Shown: positions 42,587 through 51,685, counted from the stretch's first letter. The stretch: DNA of 64,000 nucleotides from Streptomyces sp. YPW6 (GCF_018866325.1 NZ_CP076457.1:4933001-4997000); one strand, 5' to 3'. Notes: generated by a model from the letters alone, not told the origin. Numbers and translations are program-made.

Positions 42587-44929
42587 ATGCTGAGCTACGA
42601 GGACATCGTCGAAGCCCCGTTGGGGAAGCTGAAGGCGGCGGCCGACGACTGGTCGGACATGGCGGCGAAGCTGGACAGGCTCGCCGATCACGCGTCGGAC
42701 GGCATGAAGGCGAAGGCCAACAAGGCCAGCTGGGAAGGCGTCAACGCGGGGGTCACCAAGGCGTTCGTCGGCAAGACCGTCAAGGAGTTCGCGGACGCCG
42801 CCGCCGAGGCCAAGGGCGTGAAGACGCTGCTGGAAGAGGGGTACGCGGCCTTCAAGAAGGCCAAGGACGACCTCGTCAGCATCCGGGACCATGAGGGGCC
42901 GGCTGCCGGGATTCTGGTGGACGGCCGAGGCAAGGTGACGGCGCGGTCCCCGATCTCCGATAACTACACGGCGCGTCACGATCCCGACTTCGCCACGTAC
43001 CTCCAGCAGGAGCGGGAGAACATCGAGTCGTGGCAGAAGAAGATCGACGACATCGTCGAAACCTGCAACGACACCGATGTGACCTTCAAGAACTCCCTTG
43101 AGGCCAACGTCACCGACCGCAGGGACTTCAGCGCTCCGAAGTACACCAAGTTCGACCAGGAAGAGGCCGCCCGCGCCGTTGCCCTGGCGGCCAAGGGCCG
43201 CGACATCACGCACGCGCAACTGCAGGCGCTGAACGAACTGCTGCGCGACAATGCCCATTCGGTGGAGTTCGCGAAGAACTTCTACGAGAAGCTTGGCCCG
43301 GAGAAGGCGCTCGCTTTCTTCGGGCAGCTCGCTACGGACACGAACGACTACGCCAAGGTCGACAAGGAGCGCTTGGCGGACGTCCAGGCGCTCCAGCGCA
43401 ATCTCGGCCTCAACCTGGCCACCGCCTCGCACGACAAGGCGTTCACCGCGGAGTGGGGACCGGAGCTCCGCACGATGGGCACCCAGCAGATCCCGTTGTC
43501 CAAGTACGACAACAGCGGCGGCCCGTACGGCTACCAGCTGCTCGGCGGCATCATGCGATACGGGAACTATGACGCGAAGTTCCTCAACCCGATCGCCGAG
43601 CACGTGGCGCAGCTGCACCAGCAGGATCCGTACCGGTTCGCCGGTAACAAGCAGGTGAACGGCTTCCTGGACAACCCGTACAACCCCTCGGGGAAGAACG
43701 GGTCCGGCTACGACCCGACCATCGCCATGCTGGAGGCTCTGGGAAACAGTCCGGACGCGGCGAAGAGGTTCTTCACCGATGACCCGACGGCCTACAACGA
43801 GGACGGCACGGTCAACCGGGGCGCCACGGCCGACCTCGGAAAGCAGGATGGCGAAGCCATCGACAACTACCTCGATTTCTTCGGAAACGAGAAGTGGGAG
43901 TCGTTCCCGGACTCCAACTCCACCGACCCGGACAAGCTGGGGCCCACTCTCCAGTACATGCCGGACGCGCTGGGCCATGCCCTGGAGGCGGCGACCCTGG
44001 GCTACCCGGCGGGCGAGCCGGACGCGCGTGTGCAGCGGGACGCCGACAATGCCGCGATCATGCAGAGGGTCATGGAGAAGTACGGGTCGGACGCCGGCTT
44101 GCTCAAGCACCAGGAGGGCTTGGCGGACAGCATGGGCGTCATGGGTGCGGGATATATCGACGACATCAACTGGGCTTTGAACAAGGGTGATGCGAACAGC
44201 GTCTTCGCCCCCACCAAGAATAGCCAAGGGCATATACCCTTCGGTGATGACGGGGACGAGGCCCGCTCGAACGTTCGCCAGTTCCTCAGTGCTCTTGGCC
44301 AGCACCCCGACGCCTACGCCACTCTTTCCTCGGCGGAGCAGGCGTACACCAGAAGTGTTCTGGAGACGCACGTGGGTTCCGACGGAGCCATTGACGAGGG
44401 CGCCGCACGCACGACCGTCCGGGTTGGCGCAGAGGTGCAGGGCATGCTCGACCAGTCCAGAGCCGACCAGGTCCAGGCGGACAACATGAAGAAGCACGAG
44501 GACTACGAGAAGGCGGTGGCCGAACGCGCGGGCTGGGTGGAGTTCGGCGCGGGGGTGGGGATCGCCGCCGGGGTTGCATTCCTGCCGGCGACTGCTGCGG
44601 TGGGTGCGGCCGCCGTGCTGATCCCTCTGGCGACCGACACAGTCGGTGGCGCGGCGGAGCAGGTCATCGGCCAGGCCGTCGGAGATATCTCGGATAACTC
44701 GGTCGACAAGAGCAAGGAGAAGGCGGAGGAACTCACCAGGAAGGAATGGAACAGCATCTATCGATCTGGTGAGTCGATGGCGGAGGCTCCGATGGAGGCT
44801 TTCCTGGCTCTTCATGCGACCAAGGAAGACACAAAGCTCCGAGAGGATCTGAACGAATCGATGCTCCTGGGCTACGGCGTCGGCAACGAACGAGAGAATC
44901 AACAGGGTGCGGATCCGGAGACGGGCTGA
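42587..44929 (+). CDS. module A large protein with N-terminal WXG-like domain
   Basis: This 780-aa protein is paralogous to the 766-aa protein at 52386-54686. Residues 1-100 are helical with SWEG near residue 49, like a WXG100 domain. The middle is soluble and shares GGIMRYGNYDAKFLN, LGHALEAAT and LADSMGVMGAGYIDDI with the paralogue. Residues about 645-700 are Gly/Ala-rich and hydrophobic (WVEFGAGVGIAAGVAFLP, then VLIPLATDTVGGAAEQVIG). A charged helical tail follows. There is no signal peptide. The features suggest a type VII-type effector with a membrane-inserting part, but no catalytic motif is seen. Codon use is less GC-biased than in flanking genes. Confidence 0.75.
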   Translation: MLSYEDIVEAPLGKLKAAADDWSDMAAKLDRLADHASDGMKAKANKASWEGVNAGVTKAFVGKTVKEFADAAAEAKGVKTLLEEGYAAFKKAKDDLVSIRDHEGPAAGILVDGRGKVTARSPISDNYTARHDPDFATYLQQERENIESWQKKIDDIVETCNDTDVTFKNSLEANVTDRRDFSAPKYTKFDQEEAARAVALAAKGRDITHAQLQALNELLRDNAHSVEFAKNFYEKLGPEKALAFFGQLATDTNDYAKVDKERLADVQALQRNLGLNLATASHDKAFTAEWGPELRTMGTQQIPLSKYDNSGGPYGYQLLGGIMRYGNYDAKFLNPIAEHVAQLHQQDPYRFAGNKQVNGFLDNPYNPSGKNGSGYDPTIAMLEALGNSPDAAKRFFTDDPTAYNEDGTVNRGATADLGKQDGEAIDNYLDFFGNEKWESFPDSNSTDPDKLGPTLQYMPDALGHALEAATLGYPAGEPDARVQRDADNAAIMQRVMEKYGSDAGLLKHQEGLADSMGVMGAGYIDDINWALNKGDANSVFAPTKNSQGHIPFGDDGDEARSNVRQFLSALGQHPDAYATLSSAEQAYTRSVLETHVGSDGAIDEGAARTTVRVGAEVQGMLDQSRADQVQADNMKKHEDYEKAVAERAGWVEFGAGVGIAAGVAFLPATAAVGAAAVLIPLATDTVGGAAEQVIGQAVGDISDNSVDKSKEKAEELTRKEWNSIYRSGESMAEAPMEAFLALHATKEDTKLREDLNESMLLGYGVGNERENQQGADPETG

Positions 44930-44946
44930 GGGTGCCCCGGGCTGCG

Positions 44947-45645
44947 ATGAAAGGCATGGGTGTGAACCGGAACGCAAAGACGCTGATTGGTGGCCTGCTC
45001 CTGGCCGTCTGTGCTACCGCATGCGCATCTGATCCGGAGCCTCAGTCGCCCTATGTCAATGCGTCGGAGGTGTGCGATGGGGTGTTCGCTGGCGACCTGG
45101 AGAAGACGGTGGAAGCCGTAACAGGAGCGAAGTCCTTCGAGCGGCGAGCGAGCGGCGGTATGGGCCAGGTGATCGAAGAGATCGAGAAGGGGTATTCATC
45201 CGGCCGTAGTTGGTCGCCAAGGGAAGAGCTCTGCGAGATGGCTGCGAAGGGAAGTTCCAGCGATGAAGAGACGACTTTGGCTTTCCATATGTATGCTCCA
45301 CATGACGTAAATTACCCGGGGATCCCTGAAAGGGCGAAGCGGTTCTCCCTGGGCAAGGAGGCGATAGCCAACGTCCGCTCGGCCGGCATCTATTTTGAAT
45401 GCGTCAGTCCCAGGTTCGATGGCTCGAAGAGTCGGCCGGTGCGGATCTACGGAGGGTTGAGTAGAGCCCATGACCGAGGCGATTCCCTGGAGAATTTGAT
45501 GGACAATCTTCGAGTTGTCCATTCTGCGTCCCTGGCGGTGGCCGAGGAGCTGGAGTGCGAGGGCAATGCCGGTCTCCCTCAGAAGCTGGACCCGGGGCTG
45601 CGGCAACTTCCGCCGGTCAGCCGCCCGGCAGAGATCGACTCCTGA
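44947..45645 (+). CDS. module A lipoprotein
   Basis: This ~232-aa lipoprotein has a signal peptide (KTLIGGLLLAVCATAC) with the lipid-acceptor Cys at the end. It resembles the lipoprotein of module B: NASEVCDGVF versus SASQVCDSTL after the lipobox, and a closing AEELECEGNAGLP versus ADQLGCADEAALP. The pattern recalls DUF3558-type lipoproteins. The start is uncertain: GTG 44932, ATG 44947, ATG 44956 and GTG 44962 are all in frame, and AAAGG fits 44962 best. It is 17 bp from the large gene. Base composition is low (about 50% GC at 45241-45300). A cell-surface immunity or anchoring partner of the large protein is a reasonable guess. Confidence 0.75.
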   Translation: MKGMGVNRNAKTLIGGLLLAVCATACASDPEPQSPYVNASEVCDGVFAGDLEKTVEAVTGAKSFERRASGGMGQVIEEIEKGYSSGRSWSPREELCEMAAKGSSSDEETTLAFHMYAPHDVNYPGIPERAKRFSLGKEAIANVRSAGIYFECVSPRFDGSKSRPVRIYGGLSRAHDRGDSLENLMDNLRVVHSASLAVAEELECEGNAGLPQKLDPGLRQLPPVSRPAEIDS

Positions 45646-45859
45646 TGATGATGTCGCACAGAAAGGACCGGTCGGGGCCGTTGCGGCTCCGGTCATCGAC
45701 GCCCAACCACTCGATCCGCCGCTCCAGTCCGACGCGACGGAGGTGACTCTGGGAACGGAGCTCCGGCGGGAGCTGCTCAGTTCGTTGGCCTGGCCGGTCG
45801 TGGCAGAGATGGATCACAACCAGCCCCCTGTCGTTTCCCCTTGCGTTGGTGGCAGCCGC

Positions 45860-46319
45860 ATGAGGTGGGTCGCCGGCCGCAGCCGTGCCGGTCTCGTCTG
45901 CGTGGTCATTGCGTTTTCTCTGGCAGTCGGCGCGGTTGGCTGTTCGGACGGGGAGAACGCCGACGCAGCGCATGACCGGACTGCGGGGCCCACGGAACTC
46001 TGCGGCGGTGCAGCGGACTTTGTGGAGGCGGGCAAGGCGCTGAAGAGATCACGGGGTCGTCGCGGTTTGAGGAGTCGGCCGAAACGTCCACCGTCGCGTA
46101 CGCGGCGAAGTCGTTGAGCCATGAGTTCACCTCGTCACACCGGCTCATATCGACATCGGCGTGGAGCGCTGGTCGCCCAAGGACCCCGAGGGAGACCCGG
46201 AGAAGTTGAAGGACGCCTACGCGACCGTGGCTCATTCCTTCGCCCTGGCCATGGCGAAGGAACTGCGCTGCGAGAACGACGCAGGGCTGGAGCCCCGCCC
46301 GGTGCTCGACCCCGCGTGA
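45860..46319 (+). pseudogene. decayed DUF3558-like lipoprotein
   Basis: An intact start encodes a lipoprotein signal (VCVVIAFSLAVGAVGCS) and continues to GKALK at about 46045. The homologous sequence continues in a second frame (EITGSSRFEESAETS) and then in a third (IDIGVERWSPKDPEGDPEKL, then ALAMAKELRCENDAGLEP) to TGA 46317-46319. Two frameshifts and a shortened middle show it is dead. Its ending matches both module lipoproteins (xELxCxxxAGL). The 214 bp before it (45646-45859) hold no recognisable gene. Confidence 0.75.
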
Positions 46320-46383
46320 CGTGCGGAGCCGCGACGACAAGTCCACCCGCTACCGTGGCCGTTGACCAGGGGGAGGTGTCGGC

Positions 46384-47148
46384 GTGATATCCGAGCCGGA
46401 GTTGGTGGGGGAGGACGGGCCGCGCTCGTCCCCGGACGTCGTGAGCGGGTTCGACCCCGAGCAGGGGCCCGGGGACGGCGGACGGCGGCGGTGGCACGGG
46501 GCGCTCTGGGGTGTCGCCGGGGCGCTGACCGCGTCGGCGGTGTGGGCCGCGGCGGTCTTCGGTTACGGGATCGGCGGCGACGGGAAGCCCGATGCGCGTG
46601 GCTACCGCGTGGAGTCCGACTCCTGCGCGGCGATGGAGCTGAAGGAGCTCGCCGGGGCGCTGGGGGTGCCCGCGGCCAAGCCCGCTACCGAACTGGACGG
46701 CATCGAGCACCCCGCCCTCCATCGCATTCGCTGCACCGTCGACTTCACGACAGCGGTGCGCCGGGGACCGGGCAGCGCGGAGGAGACGGGCTGGGCCACC
46801 GGCTACCACGCGTCCCTCACGGCCGAGCTGCACAAGGAGACCGATCCGCGCCCCGAGTTCGAGGCGAGCAGCACGCTGACGGAGGTCGACGGCTCGGGCG
46901 TGGAGCGGGTGGAGCGGGTACCGGACCTCGGCGACCTGGCGTATCTGCTGGTCATGGAGGACGAAGCGCTGAGTGTGCGGGTGGTGGAAGGCGGTGCCGT
47001 CGTGACGCTCACCCTGTCCGCCTGGATGTCCTACACCGAGGGCGATGAGGAGATGCCGGAAGCGCCGGAGGAGCCCGAGACGCTCGCGTACCGGGCCGAC
47101 CTGATCAGCGACACCCGCGCCGTGATGAAGGCGCTCAAGACCGGCTGA
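46384..47148 (+). CDS. membrane-anchored exported protein, function unknown
   Basis: This 254-aa protein has a ~38-residue cytoplasmic start, one membrane helix at about 39-62 (ALWGVAGALTASAVWAAAVFGYG) and an exported domain with two cysteines (DSCAAMELKELAGAL and RIRCTVDF). That Cys-x-x-Leu pattern is loosely like the lipoproteins nearby, so it may be a membrane-anchored relative. GTG 46384 follows GGGAGG. It is terminated by the strong hairpin before tRNA-Cys. I do not recognise the family. Confidence 0.7.
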   Translation: MISEPELVGEDGPRSSPDVVSGFDPEQGPGDGGRRRWHGALWGVAGALTASAVWAAAVFGYGIGGDGKPDARGYRVESDSCAAMELKELAGALGVPAAKPATELDGIEHPALHRIRCTVDFTTAVRRGPGSAEETGWATGYHASLTAELHKETDPRPEFEASSTLTEVDGSGVERVERVPDLGDLAYLLVMEDEALSVRVVEGGAVVTLTLSAWMSYTEGDEEMPEAPEEPETLAYRADLISDTRAVMKALKTG

Positions 47149-47178
47149 CCGACCGGGCGGGCCGCCGTGCTCGCGAAC

Positions 47179-47218
47179 GCGGATGTGGCCGCCCCTGTCC
47201 TGGGGCGGCCACATCCGC
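47179..47218. terminator. bidirectional terminator
   Basis: A perfect 17-bp stem (47179-47195 with 47202-47218) has a 6-nt loop. It serves the membrane-protein gene on the + strand and lies just downstream of tRNA-Cys on the - strand. Confidence 0.82.
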
Positions 47219-47226
47219 GTTCCGGA

Positions 47227-47297
47227 GACCGTGACCGGATTCGAACCGGTGTATCTCGAGTTGCAGTCGAGCCCCTGAGCCTCTCGGGCACACGGTC
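47227..47297 (-). tRNA. tRNA-Cys (GCA)
   Basis: On the - strand GACCGTG pairs with CACGGTC as a 7-bp acceptor stem. The anticodon arm is CTCGA-CTGCAAC-TCGAG with anticodon GCA. The T arm is ACCGG-TTCGAAT-CCGGT. The discriminator is U73, as expected for cysteine tRNA. CCA is not encoded. The 3' end faces module A. Confidence 0.96.
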
Positions 47298-47526
47298 GGG
47301 TGGTGGTGCCGGTGTTCCGCGGTTCCTTGCTGACCACGACGCTACGGCCACCCGTCCGCCGCCTCAAGGAATCCGGCCGGGGTGCAACGTGACCGCCATA
47401 CGCCGTTCATGTCCGGGGCCGGAGGGGCAGGCCGGGAACCCGGGCCCGGGACCTACGACCAAGGGCCGAGCCCAGGACCGTACACAGACAGGGTCCACAC
47501 CGGCCCATGCCCCTTACGCTGACCCC

Positions 47527-49032
47527 ATGACCGCCCTCGAACCCCGTGACGGCACCGACGCCGCACACCTCGCGTCGCCCGCGACCGGCGCCCCCTCCCC
47601 GGACCCGCTGTCCGATTTTCCCGCCGCGGCCGTCGAAGGGGTCCTCGGGCGCACCTACCGGGCGCTGAGCATCGGCATCGTGTCCGTGGTGTTCCTCATC
47701 GCGTTCGAGGCCACGGCGGTCGGTACGGCGATGCCGGTCGCCGCCCGCGAGCTGAACGGGATTCCCCTCTACGCGTTCGCCTTCTCCGCGTACTTCACCA
47801 CCAGCCTCTTCGCCATGGTCCTCTCCGGACAGTGGGCCGACCGGCGCGGCCCGCTCCAGCCGCTCGCCACCGGGATCACCGCGTTCGGCGTCGGACTGCT
47901 GCTCTCCGGGGCCGCCACGAGCATGTGGGTGTTCATCGCGGGCCGTGCCGTCCAGGGGCTCGGCGGCGGGCTGGTGATCGTCGCGCTGTACGTCGTCATC
48001 GGGCGCGCCTACCCCGAGCACATCCGGCCCGCCATCCTGGCCGCCTTCGCCGCGAGCTGGGTGATCCCCTCCGTCGTCGGACCGCTCGCCTCCGGGACGG
48101 TGACCGAGCAGCTCGGCTGGCGCTGGGTCTTCGTCGGCATCCCCGTCCTCATCGTGATCCCGCTCGCCCTGGCCCTCCCGGCGATCCGGCGCACGGCCTC
48201 CGGGCCCGCCGACCCGGCTGCCGCCGCCGAGCCGTACGACCGCCGCCGTATCCGGCTCGCCCTCGGGATATCGGCCGGGGCGGGACTGCTCCAGTACGCG
48301 GGTCAGGAGCTGAACTGGCTCGCCCTGCTGCCCGCCGCCGTCGGGGCCGCCCTGCTCGTGCCCGCCGTCCGCGGACTGCTGCCGGCCGGGACCGTACGGG
48401 CCGCGCGCGGGCTGCCCTCGGTGGTCCTGCTGCGCGGGATCGCCGCCGGGTCGTTCATCGCCGCCGAGTCGTTCGTACCGCTGATGCTGGTCACCCAGCG
48501 CGGGCTGTCCCCGACGATGGCCGGGCTGTCGCTGGCGGTGGGCGGGGCGACCTGGGCGCTCGGTTCGTTCGTCCAGTCCCGGCCGCGCATGGAGCCGTAC
48601 CGCGAGCGGCTGATGGTCACCGGCATGCTCCTCGTCGCGGCCTCGATCGCCGTCGCGCCCTCCGTGCTGATCGAGGGGGTCCCCGTCTGGATCGTCGCCG
48701 TCGCCTGGGCCTTCGGCTGCTTCGGGATGGGCATGGTGATCGCCTCCACCAGCGTGCTGCTCCTGAAGCTGTCGGCCCCCGAGGAGGCGGGCTCCAACTC
48801 CGCCGCCCTCCAGATCTCCGACGGGCTCTCCAACGTGCTGCTCCTGGCCTCCGGCGGCGCGGCCTTCGCGGCGCTGGGCGGCGGCGCGGTGGGCGCGGCC
48901 GCGCACGGGGCGGTCCAGGCGGGGTCCGCGGGCTCGCACCCGGGCGCGTTCGCGGCCGTGTTCCTGCCGATGGCGGGGGTGGCGCTGGTGGGGGTGTGGG
49001 TGGCGACGAGAGTCCTCGTACGGGAGAAGTAG
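47527..49032 (+). CDS. MFS transporter, drug-efflux type
   Basis: This 501-aa protein has a ~45-residue polar start, then about fourteen hydrophobic segments, as in DHA2-type exporters. Motif A is GQWADRRGPLQP, and GRAVQGLGGGLVIVALYVVIG follows in TM4. TACGCT at 47515-47520 is a -10-like box 6 nt before the ATG, so the message may be leaderless. Substrates are unknown. The stop is 45 bp upstream of the antitoxin-like gene. Confidence 0.88.
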   Translation: MTALEPRDGTDAAHLASPATGAPSPDPLSDFPAAAVEGVLGRTYRALSIGIVSVVFLIAFEATAVGTAMPVAARELNGIPLYAFAFSAYFTTSLFAMVLSGQWADRRGPLQPLATGITAFGVGLLLSGAATSMWVFIAGRAVQGLGGGLVIVALYVVIGRAYPEHIRPAILAAFAASWVIPSVVGPLASGTVTEQLGWRWVFVGIPVLIVIPLALALPAIRRTASGPADPAAAAEPYDRRRIRLALGISAGAGLLQYAGQELNWLALLPAAVGAALLVPAVRGLLPAGTVRAARGLPSVVLLRGIAAGSFIAAESFVPLMLVTQRGLSPTMAGLSLAVGGATWALGSFVQSRPRMEPYRERLMVTGMLLVAASIAVAPSVLIEGVPVWIVAVAWAFGCFGMGMVIASTSVLLLKLSAPEEAGSNSAALQISDGLSNVLLLASGGAAFAALGGGAVGAAAHGAVQAGSAGSHPGAFAAVFLPMAGVALVGVWVATRVLVREK

Positions 49033-49077
49033 CGGCATCCTGAGGTACCTCCTGGTACCGCGCGGTAGCATGGGCTC

Positions 49078-49275
49078 ATGGCCGGTCTGAATCTGCGGTT
49101 CACCGAGGAAGAGCTGAATTCCCTGCGCGCCCGTGCCGAGGCGGAGGGCAGGAGCATGCAGGCATTCGCTCACGACGCGGTGATCACTGCCGTAAACGAG
49201 CACGCACGGCTTTTCGACGAAGCTGCCGACCATGTTCTGAGGGCGAGTGAGGAGCTCAACCGGAGGCTCGCCTGA
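49078..49275 (+). CDS. antitoxin-like small DNA-binding protein of a Doc-type pair
   Basis: This 65-aa protein starts LNLRFTEEELNSLRARAEAEGRSMQAFAHDAV, a ribbon-helix-helix pattern with a beta strand and two helices, then a charged helical tail that could cover a toxin. The stop overlaps the start of the Doc-like gene (TGATG). Such pairs repress their own promoter. As the toxin is frameshifted, this may now act alone. Confidence 0.78.
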   Translation: MAGLNLRFTEEELNSLRARAEAEGRSMQAFAHDAVITAVNEHARLFDEAADHVLRASEELNRRLA

Positions 49276-49642
49276 TGCAGTACCTGAGCCTGCCCGAGTT
49301 GTTGAATCTGGCGGAGCGGCTCGGCGCTGCCGGGTGCGCGACTACGGGCTTCTGGAGTCGGCGCTGGCCCGACCACAGGCGAGCGTGTTCGGGCAGGACG
49401 CCTATCCGGACGTCTGGCAGAAGGCTGCGGCCCTGATGGAGTCCCTCGCCCGCAACCACGGCCTGGTCGACGGCAACAAGCGCATTGCGTGGTACGCGAC
49501 CTGGGTCTTCCTCCATCTGAACGGCCATCTGCTCGACCCGGACTTCGACGTCGATGAAGCGGAGCGGTTCGTGCTGGCCGCGTGCCAAGGCGCCCTGGAC
49601 ATGCCCAAGATCGCTGAGCGGCTACCGGGGTTCGCGCGGTAG
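49275..49642 (+). pseudogene. Doc/Fic-family toxin with a single-base frameshift
   Basis: Translation from ATG 49275 gives MQYLSLPELLNLAERLGAAG, the normal Doc start. The rest of Doc (VRDYGLLESALARPQ, then RNHGLVDGNKRIAWYATW) is in the next frame. The two join at GGG 49332-49334, where one extra G would restore a ~123-aa protein. The Fic/Doc motif keeps His, Asp-Gly-Asn-Lys-Arg (HGLVDGNKR). Doc phosphorylates EF-Tu and stops translation. The break may be a real mutation, a sequencing error in a G run, or a slippage site. Confidence 0.8.
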
Positions 49643-49811
49643 CCGCACTTGTGAAGAGCGTCTCAACGGACTCGAACCGTGACTCGTTCGTACGGGTTCT
49701 CAGCCGGGCCCCCGGTAAGGTGGCCCGGTTGTCGTATCGCGGGCCGGGTCCTTCGGGCCGGGTGCGGTACGGGCAGCGCCCCACGTACCCGAGAGCCCCG
49801 AACCGGAGACC

Positions 49812-51596
49812 GTGACTACTACCACCGCCTCCCACCACCTCTCACCCGCCTTCCCTGGCCGTGCCCCCTGGGGTACCGCCAACAAGCTGCGAGCCTGGCA
49901 GCAAGGCGCCATGGAGAGGTACGTCCAGGAGCAGCCGCGCGACTTCCTCGCCGTCGCGACGCCCGGCGCAGGCAAGACAACGTTCGCGCTGACCCTCGCG
50001 TCCTGGCTGCTGCACCACCATGTCGTGCAGCAGGTCACCGTCGTCGCCCCGACCGAGCACCTCAAGAAGCAGTGGGCGGAGGCGGCCGCCCGGATAGGGA
50101 TCAAGCTCGACCCCGACTACAGCGCCGGTCCGCTGAGCAAGGAGTACCACGGGGTCGCCGTGACCTACGCCGGTGTCGGCGTACGCCCGATGCTCCACCG
50201 CAACCGCTGCGAGCAGCGCAAGACGCTCGTCATCCTCGACGAGATCCACCACGCCGGTGACTCCAAGTCCTGGGGCGAGGCCTGCCAGGAGGCGTTCGAC
50301 CCGGCGACCCGGCGGCTCGCCCTGACCGGTACGCCGTTCCGGTCGGACACCAACCCCATCCCCTTCGTCCAGTACGAGGAGGGCAACGACGGCATCCGCC
50401 GCTCCTCGGCCGACTACACCTACGGCTACGGCAACGCGCTCGCCGACGGCGTCGTCCGCCCGGTCATCTTCCTCAGCTACAGCGGCAACATGCGCTGGCG
50501 TACGAAGGCCGGGGACGAGATCGCCGCCCGGCTCGGCGAGCCGATGACCAAGGACGCCATCGGCCAGGCCTGGCGCACCGCGCTCTCGCCCACCGGCGAG
50601 TGGATCCCCAACGTCCTCGCCGCCGCCGACAAGCGGCTCACCGAGGTCCGCAAGGGCATCCCCGACGCGGGCGGCCTCGTCATCGCCACCGACCAGGACT
50701 CGGCCCGCGCGTACGCCAAGATCCTGAAGAAGGTCACCGGGGAGTCGGCGACCGTGGTCCTCTCCGACGAGAAGGCCGCGTCCAAGAAGATCGACCAGTT
50801 CAGCGGGGACGAGTCGCGCTGGATGGTCGCGGTCCGGATGGTGTCCGAGGGCGTCGACGTGCCGCGTCTCGCCGTCGGGGTGTACGCCACCACCATCTCG
50901 ACGCCCCTCTTCTTCGCCCAGGCAGTCGGCCGCTTCGTGCGCTCCCGCAGGCGCGGTGAGACCGCCTCCGTCTTCCTGCCGACCATCCCGATGCTCCTCG
51001 ACTTCGCCAACGAGATGGAGGTCGAGCGCGACCACGTCCTCGACAAGCCGAAGAAGGGCGGCGACGAGGAGAACCCCTTCTCCGAGGAGGACAAGCTCCT
51101 CGCCGACGCCGAGAAGCTGGAGGACGAGGAGACCGAGGACCAGCTGCCCTTCGAGGCGCTGGAGTCGGACGCCGTCTTCGACCGGGTGCTGTACGACGGC
51201 GCCGAGTTCGGCATGCAGGCCCACCCCGGCTCCGAGGAGGAGCAGGACTACCTCGGCATCCCCGGGCTCCTGGAGCCGGACCAGGTGCAGCTGCTCCTCC
51301 AGAAGCGGCAGAGCCGGCAGATCGCGCACAGCCGCCAGAGGCCGGCCGAGGAGGCCGACCTCCTGGAGAAGCCCGCCGAGGCCCGGCCCGTGGTCACGCA
51401 CAAGCAGCTGCTGAGCCTGCGCAAGCAGCTCAACACGATGGTCTCCGCCTACACCCACCAGAGCGGCAAGCCGCACGGCGTGATCCACAACGAGCTGCGC
51501 CGCGTCTGCGGCGGCCCGCCGAGCGCCGAGGCCACCGCCCACCAGATCCAGACGCGCATCGCGAAGGTCCAGGAGTGGGCTACGCGGATGAAGTGA
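49812..51596 (+). CDS. SF2 DEAD/DEAH-type helicase
   Basis: This 594-aa ATP-dependent helicase or translocase has Walker A TPGAGKTTFAL, motif II DEIHHAG, motif III TGTPFRSD and motif VI QAVGRFVRSRRR. An acidic insert (about 405-460) and a basic helical C-terminus follow. It resembles the RecB/UvrB-like type III restriction helicase-related proteins common in Streptomyces, but no nuclease or methylase is attached or nearby. GTG 49812 is the start; no strong ribosome site is evident. It ends at a 20-bp bidirectional terminator facing module B. Confidence 0.87.
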   Translation: MTTTTASHHLSPAFPGRAPWGTANKLRAWQQGAMERYVQEQPRDFLAVATPGAGKTTFALTLASWLLHHHVVQQVTVVAPTEHLKKQWAEAAARIGIKLDPDYSAGPLSKEYHGVAVTYAGVGVRPMLHRNRCEQRKTLVILDEIHHAGDSKSWGEACQEAFDPATRRLALTGTPFRSDTNPIPFVQYEEGNDGIRRSSADYTYGYGNALADGVVRPVIFLSYSGNMRWRTKAGDEIAARLGEPMTKDAIGQAWRTALSPTGEWIPNVLAAADKRLTEVRKGIPDAGGLVIATDQDSARAYAKILKKVTGESATVVLSDEKAASKKIDQFSGDESRWMVAVRMVSEGVDVPRLAVGVYATTISTPLFFAQAVGRFVRSRRRGETASVFLPTIPMLLDFANEMEVERDHVLDKPKKGGDEENPFSEEDKLLADAEKLEDEETEDQLPFEALESDAVFDRVLYDGAEFGMQAHPGSEEEQDYLGIPGLLEPDQVQLLLQKRQSRQIAHSRQRPAEEADLLEKPAEARPVVTHKQLLSLRKQLNTMVSAYTHQSGKPHGVIHNELRRVCGGPPSAEATAHQIQTRIAKVQEWATRMK

Positions 51597-51618
51597 GTGG
51601 AGGGTGAGTCAGTGGGGT

Positions 51619-51660
51619 GGGAAGGGCGGGACGCGTACACGTACGCGTCCCGCCCTTCCC
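51619..51660. terminator. bidirectional terminator between helicase and module B
   Basis: A perfect 20-bp stem (51619-51638 with 51641-51660) centred on GTACACGTAC lies between the convergent helicase and module B lipoprotein genes. Confidence 0.88.
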
Positions 51661-51685
51661 GCTCGTGTGCCGTCCGTTCCGGCCT

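Noticed and set aside
45655..45859. Possible remnant of a transposase between module A lipoprotein and the pseudogene
   Set aside because: Open frames exist on both strands, but no transposase motif, terminal inverted repeat or target duplication is visible.
49803..49816. 14-bp copy of the tRNA-Cys 3' end region (CCGGAGACCGTGAC) at the helicase start, as a possible attachment site
   Set aside because: The copy lies on the 5' side of the tRNA, so excision between the two would remove the tRNA gene. No integrase is present, and a match of this length can occur by chance in GC-rich DNA.
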